A stretch of 9,281 nt of DNA from an uncultured Lachnospiraceae bacterium (lineage in GTDB: Bacteria > Bacillota > Clostridia > Lachnospirales > Lachnospiraceae), in assembly GCA_910577445.1 (NCBI GenBank), contig CAJTMZ010000130.1, positions 1 through 9,281 on the forward strand, in the 5' to 3' direction. The notes beneath the pieces were generated by a model that saw nothing but the letters and a program-made list of their open reading frames with translations, was not told the DNA's origin and made no database searches. Each line of letters begins with the position of its first letter. Position 1 is the first letter of the stretch. The position numbers were made by a program, and so were the translations under genes. This document shows, one piece after another, positions 5,920 to 9,281 of this stretch.

Positions 5920-7542
5920 TTATTTTGCTCTTTCATATGCTGTATTGTAAAGTTCTTCCAGTCTTTCCGTTCCCTGCTGTTTCAGCATATCAACCAGACT
6001 GTCCCAATCGTCGAGAGATTTCTGTCCGTTGATATAAGAATCTATCTCGGAATTAAATACGTTTGCTATATTCTGCTGAAGCTCTGTTATCTCGTCCTGC
6101 TCCTGTGTTGAAAAATACGGCACTGCGGAATTGTAATCAACTTCTCCCGCTTCCGTCCATTTGCGAATCACCTTGCCCTGCTCAACAAAAACCGGGTCTG
6201 ATACCTCCGCATACAAAGCCTCGTCAATATAACGCCCCAACCCCAGAAGGCCCACGCCAAGTTCACCCTGAATGCCGGAAAATACATCGGCGTCATTTTT
6301 ATGTTTTTCAATAAGTTCCGGATTCGTTAAAATAGTTCCGTCATCGGCAACCGTATAATCTACGCCTTCCTCTCCAAAGTTTGTCACCATAATGCCTTCG
6401 TCCGTGTACATCCAGTTCAAAAGCGCCATGATACGCTCCGGATACTTTGTATCGGCATTCACGCATGTAAATTCGGTCCAGTCTCTTTCATATCTGAGCG
6501 CCCGTTTGGTTCCGTTCACCTCGCTTGTCAACGGTTCGATGATATCAAATCCCGCGCCGGCCTCTATCTGAGACAGCGCCGGATTGTAAACGCGTCCGAT
6601 GAAAGAATTGTTATCTACCACCATGGAAAGGGAACCGTTGCTTAATTTCTCATGCTCCGTATCTTTATCCATAGAAGCGTAATCCGCATCCAGCAAACCG
6701 TCCCTGTAAGAATTGGCAAGAAATTCTATCACTGTCTTAAAAGATTCTTTCGTCGGTCCGTACAGCCATTTGTCTTCTTTTGGTTCATAATACATGCCTG
6801 ATGTGCTAAAACACGGGAAACCGCCGGAACCCATTGCATAAGCCAACTGGCCTATCATATAAGTGGTTCCGTTACGGGTGGAGAACACGTAATTATCCGG
6901 GTACAGCTTTTTGATTGCAAGCATGGCTTCATACAGTTCATTCCATGTCGTGGGAACAGCCACCCCAGCTTCTTCCAGTCTGTCCATTCTCAATGCCACA
7001 AGAGGCGCCAAATCAATTCTGTTATACTCCAGGGTCTGGAAGCCGTACATCCCGCCCTCGATTTCAAAAGTTTTCGTCTTTGCGGCCCGGTCCTGAGCGT
7101 TGACAATATTCATATAGTCCCCTGTTTCGTCGGCATAATCATAAAGATTGAGGAACTGCCCGTCGGGAGCATACTTTCGCAATTCGTCTATTGTCACTCC
7201 CATGATGATATCCGGCAAATCGGCAGACGCAAGCGCCACACTTCTTTTGGTGGTGTAATCCGCGTCCGGTATTAACTGCAGTTCCAGATGAATATTAAAT
7301 TTTTTCTCAATTAAATCAACCACTTTGTTTTCTTCCGACATTGGCTGGACTGCCGATTGCGACCGCATGAGCGTCACTGTAATCATTTCATTTTCTTCGC
7401 TGACGTTCTCCTGCGTTTTGGCCGGCGGCTTTTCTTCCCCTCCTCCCTCGCCAGGTGAGCCGCTGCATCCCGCCAGCACTCCCGTCAGAACAGACAGGCC
7501 CAGTACAACCGAAAGTAATCTTGCAACATTTTTTCTTTTCAT
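5920..7542 (-). CDS. Extracellular solute-binding lipoprotein of a sugar ABC transporter (LplA-like)
   Basis: A 540-residue protein with a lipoprotein signal: basic MKRKNVAR, a hydrophobic stretch, then the lipobox LAGC with the modified Cys at residue 26. A low-complexity linker rich in Gly, Glu and Pro follows to about residue 50, tethering the binding domain to the outer membrane face of the cell. The rest resembles large family 1 sugar-binding proteins: an early strand (ITVTLMRSQ), the helix around NKVVDLIEKKFNI, SADLPDIIMG, and a late segment RIMALLNWMYTDEGIMVTNFGEEGVDY characteristic of LplA/YtcQ types. This class serves LplB/LplC permeases and carries oligosaccharides or glycosides. 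GGAG lies eight bases before the ATG. The LplC gene ends 52 bases upstream across a stable hairpin. The specific ligand cannot be read from sequence alone. Confidence 0.9.
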   Translation of the reverse strand: MKRKNVARLLSVVLGLSVLTGVLAGCSGSPGEGGGEEKPPAKTQENVSEENEMITVTLMRSQSAVQPMSEENKVVDLIEKKFNIHLELQLIPDADYTTKRSVALASADLPDIIMGVTIDELRKYAPDGQFLNLYDYADETGDYMNIVNAQDRAAKTKTFEIEGGMYGFQTLEYNRIDLAPLVALRMDRLEEAGVAVPTTWNELYEAMLAIKKLYPDNYVFSTRNGTTYMIGQLAYAMGSGGFPCFSTSGMYYEPKEDKWLYGPTKESFKTVIEFLANSYRDGLLDADYASMDKDTEHEKLSNGSLSMVVDNNSFIGRVYNPALSQIEAGAGFDIIEPLTSEVNGTKRALRYERDWTEFTCVNADTKYPERIMALLNWMYTDEGIMVTNFGEEGVDYTVADDGTILTNPELIEKHKNDADVFSGIQGELGVGLLGLGRYIDEALYAEVSDPVFVEQGKVIRKWTEAGEVDYNSAVPYFSTQEQDEITELQQNIANVFNSEIDSYINGQKSLDDWDSLVDMLKQQGTERLEELYNTAYERAK

Positions 7543-7575
7543 AAGCGTATCTCCTTTGCTTTATTTAATCACACA

Positions 7576-7599
7576 GATAATTGTCCGAAGGCAATTATC
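7576..7599 (-). other. UUCG-capped mRNA hairpin between lplC-like and binding-protein genes
   Basis: The minus strand reads GATAATTG, then CC-TTCG-GA, then CAATTATC. The 8-bp arms are perfect, one C-A mismatch follows, and a C-G pair closes a UUCG tetraloop. It overlaps the permease stop codon. No T-tract follows, so it is not an intrinsic terminator. It may protect or process mRNA so that the binding protein is made in excess over the permeases. Confidence 0.55.
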
Positions 7600-8503
7600 C
7601 TTTTACCGAACCAACCATAGCGCCTTTTACAAAGTACTTCTGTGCAAAAGGATATACCACCAGAATCGGCGCTGTCGTAATAAAGATAACGGCATATTTA
7701 ATATTTTTACCCAGCACGGCGCTGTCTCCCTGAACCGATGCCGTTCCGCTTCCGGCAGAGGCGCTTCCCATTACAATATTTCTTAACAATAACTGCAGCG
7801 GATACTTTTTGCTGTCGTCCATATACAAAAGTCCCGGAATAAATGCGTTCCAAAGTCCCACAGCATAAAATAAAACTATCGTTGCCAGTGTGGCTTTTAC
7901 CAGAGGCAACACAATTTTATAAAAAATCTGCAAATCGTTTGCGCCGTCCAGATAGGCGGATTCGTATAACGCCTCCGGAATCGACTGAAACCCCGTTCGC
8001 ATAATAATCATGTACCATACGCTGACCGCACCCGGAAGAACCATCGCCCAAATCGTATTTTTCATATGCAGCGACGATACCACCATATAGTTGGCTACCA
8101 GCCCCGAATCAAAAAACATGGTAAAAGTTATAATGAACGTAAATATTTTTCTCCCGTATAAATTTTTTCTGGATAAAGGATAGGCGCACAGGGCGGTCAT
8201 TACCGTCGCAATCAGCGTACCGGTAACCGTGTAAATGACGGAATTTCTGAAAGAAGTTAATACCGACTGATATGTCAGCGCTATTTTATACGCCTCAACA
8301 TTTATTCCTTTCGGCAGCAGCCATATTTCTCCTCTCGTAACCGCGTATCCGTCGCTGATGGAACAGATAAGCATGTAATATATGGGATAAATGACAATCA
8401 GACAGGCTAAAAAAAGTATCATTGCGACAACGGCGCAGAAAACCTTTTCGCCGGTACTCTTTTTCATCTTTTTGGTTTTAACGTAACAACTTTTATTTTT
8501 CAT
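7595..8503 (-). CDS. Carbohydrate ABC transporter permease, LplC/YtcP type
   Basis: A 302-residue inner-membrane permease of the MalG/LplC class. Hydrophobic segments appear near residues 22-45, 88-108, 118-133, 150-168, 203-223 and 268-286, giving six spans. The EAA loop that contacts the ATPase is at about 177-200: EALYESAYLDGANDLQIFYK followed by IVLP, with Gly187 and the I-x-LP ending conserved. The C terminus YFVKGAMVGSVKG is characteristic of LplC homologues. The ATG has AAGGGG eight bases upstream. The gap to the lplB-like stop is 12 bases, so the two permeases form one transcription unit. It should pair with the LplB-type permease and the lipoprotein encoded next. No ATPase is encoded in the window. 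Confidence 0.92.
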   Translation of the reverse strand: MKNKSCYVKTKKMKKSTGEKVFCAVVAMILFLACLIVIYPIYYMLICSISDGYAVTRGEIWLLPKGINVEAYKIALTYQSVLTSFRNSVIYTVTGTLIATVMTALCAYPLSRKNLYGRKIFTFIITFTMFFDSGLVANYMVVSSLHMKNTIWAMVLPGAVSVWYMIIMRTGFQSIPEALYESAYLDGANDLQIFYKIVLPLVKATLATIVLFYAVGLWNAFIPGLLYMDDSKKYPLQLLLRNIVMGSASAGSGTASVQGDSAVLGKNIKYAVIFITTAPILVVYPFAQKYFVKGAMVGSVKG

Positions 8504-8515
8504 ATTGTCAACCCC

Positions 8516-9281
8516 TTACCATAAACTGGCCGCACCGATTTTATCAGCCGCTTTATTCGCGCAGCATATAAGAATCAGAGAAACGATTGCCTGAAAAACG
8601 CTGATTGCGGCTCCATAACTGTAATTCGCGTCTATCAGCCCTCTTCTGTAAACATATGTTGAAATAATATCTGCAGTGGAGTAGGTCGCTCCGTTATAGA
8701 GCAGCAGTATTTTTTCATAACCTACGTTCAGCATCCTCCCAAGCGTCAGAAGAAGTTGAATGGAAATAATGGACGAAATCCCCGGCAGGCTGATGTGAAT
8801 AACCTGCTTCCACCTTGACGCCCCGTCTATTGCCGCCGCTTCATATAACTGCTGGTCCACGCCGGACAGCGCCGCCAGATAAATAATGGAACCCCATCCC
8901 GCATTCTGCCAGATTTCCGTAATGATATAAACAGGTCTGAACCAGGCCGGGTCCGAAAGAAATGTCTTTGCCGTTCCGCCAAACACTTTAACAATAACGT
9001 CATTTATAATTCCGTCCGTCGCGAAAATATACATTGCAAGATTGCATACGACTACGGTTGAAATGAAATACGGAAGATATGTTATGGTCTGTACAAGCTT
9101 TTTTCTGCTCTGCTTTTTTACTTCATTAATTAGCAGGGCCAGAATCACCGGGACCGGAAAATAAAAAATCAGGCTCCATAAGCTAATCACAACAGTGTTT
9201 TTTAATACCGTGAAAAAATAAGGGTCGTTTAAGAACATTTTAAAATATTTAAACCCGACCCAGTTGCTCCCCCAGAATCCG
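8516..9281 (-). CDS. Carbohydrate ABC transporter permease, LplB/YtcC type (5' end outside window)
   Basis: The reading frame is open to the right edge, giving 254 residues; the Met at 9238 is internal, because the 14 codons before it encode GFWGSNWVGFKYFK, the conserved W-VG-x-x-x-F segment ahead of the first permease-domain span. Roughly 50-60 N-terminal residues, including the first membrane span, are probably missing. Counting from the edge, spans lie near 28-52, 70-88, 120-138, 167-183 and 222-242. The EAA loop is EAAAIDGASRWKQVIHISLP (about 147-166), with the conserved Gly and I-x-LP ending. It is the MalF/LplB partner of the permease that begins 12 bases after its stop. Confidence 0.92.
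   Translation of the reverse strand, partial: GFWGSNWVGFKYFKMFLNDPYFFTVLKNTVVISLWSLIFYFPVPVILALLINEVKKQSRKKLVQTITYLPYFISTVVVCNLAMYIFATDGIINDVIVKVFGGTAKTFLSDPAWFRPVYIITEIWQNAGWGSIIYLAALSGVDQQLYEAAAIDGASRWKQVIHISLPGISSIISIQLLLTLGRMLNVGYEKILLLYNGATYSTADIISTYVYRRGLIDANYSYGAAISVFQAIVSLILICCANKAADKIGAASLW

Overview
The window looks like a low-to-mid GC Firmicutes chromosome, most likely Clostridia and perhaps Lachnospiraceae. The reasons are AGGAGG-type ribosome binding sites, LplB/LplC-type sugar permeases, a long LplA-like lipoprotein with a Gly/Glu/Pro-rich linker, and a YafY-type WYL regulator. The taxon is inferred from gene style only. Every gene I can support lies on the minus strand, so transcription runs from high to low coordinates.

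Positions 9281 to 2410 hold a carbohydrate uptake and catabolism cluster. In transcription order it contains an LplB-type permease (5' end outside the window), an LplC-type permease, a large solute-binding lipoprotein, an 800-residue glycoside-hydrolase-like protein without a signal peptide, and a DHDPS/NAL-family aldolase. No transporter ATPase is present in the window, so the transporter probably uses an MsmK/MsmX-type shared ATPase encoded elsewhere. A UUCG hairpin separates lplC from the binding-protein gene. The 162-bp gap before the hydrolase gene has a candidate extended -10 promoter, so the two enzymes may also be transcribed on their own. The layout suggests that an oligosaccharide or glycoside is imported intact, cleaved in the cytoplasm, and that a keto-acid product is then split by the aldolase.

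Positions 2409 to 1062 hold a WYL-domain regulator and a small YciI-like protein, probably co-transcribed. A perfect 11-bp inverted repeat (TGTCGCATTTG arms) sits at the regulator promoter. A 12-nt copy of one arm and a degenerate copy recur in the gap before the hydrolase gene. This is the best evidence in the window for a regulatory link between the WYL protein and the catabolic genes.

Positions 1 to about 1061 look different: short, tightly packed, phage-like genes. They encode a 105-aa unknown protein, a 63-aa stand-alone HTH protein and a truncated PAPS-reductase-like PP-loop protein. Two of the three share an identical 20-nt leader containing the ribosome binding site. Two terminator-like hairpins separate this block from the chromosomal genes. 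The second lies so close to the first phage-like gene that no promoter fits between them, which suggests attenuation or antitermination. I read the block as the edge of a prophage or other mobile element, but no integrase or attachment site is visible.
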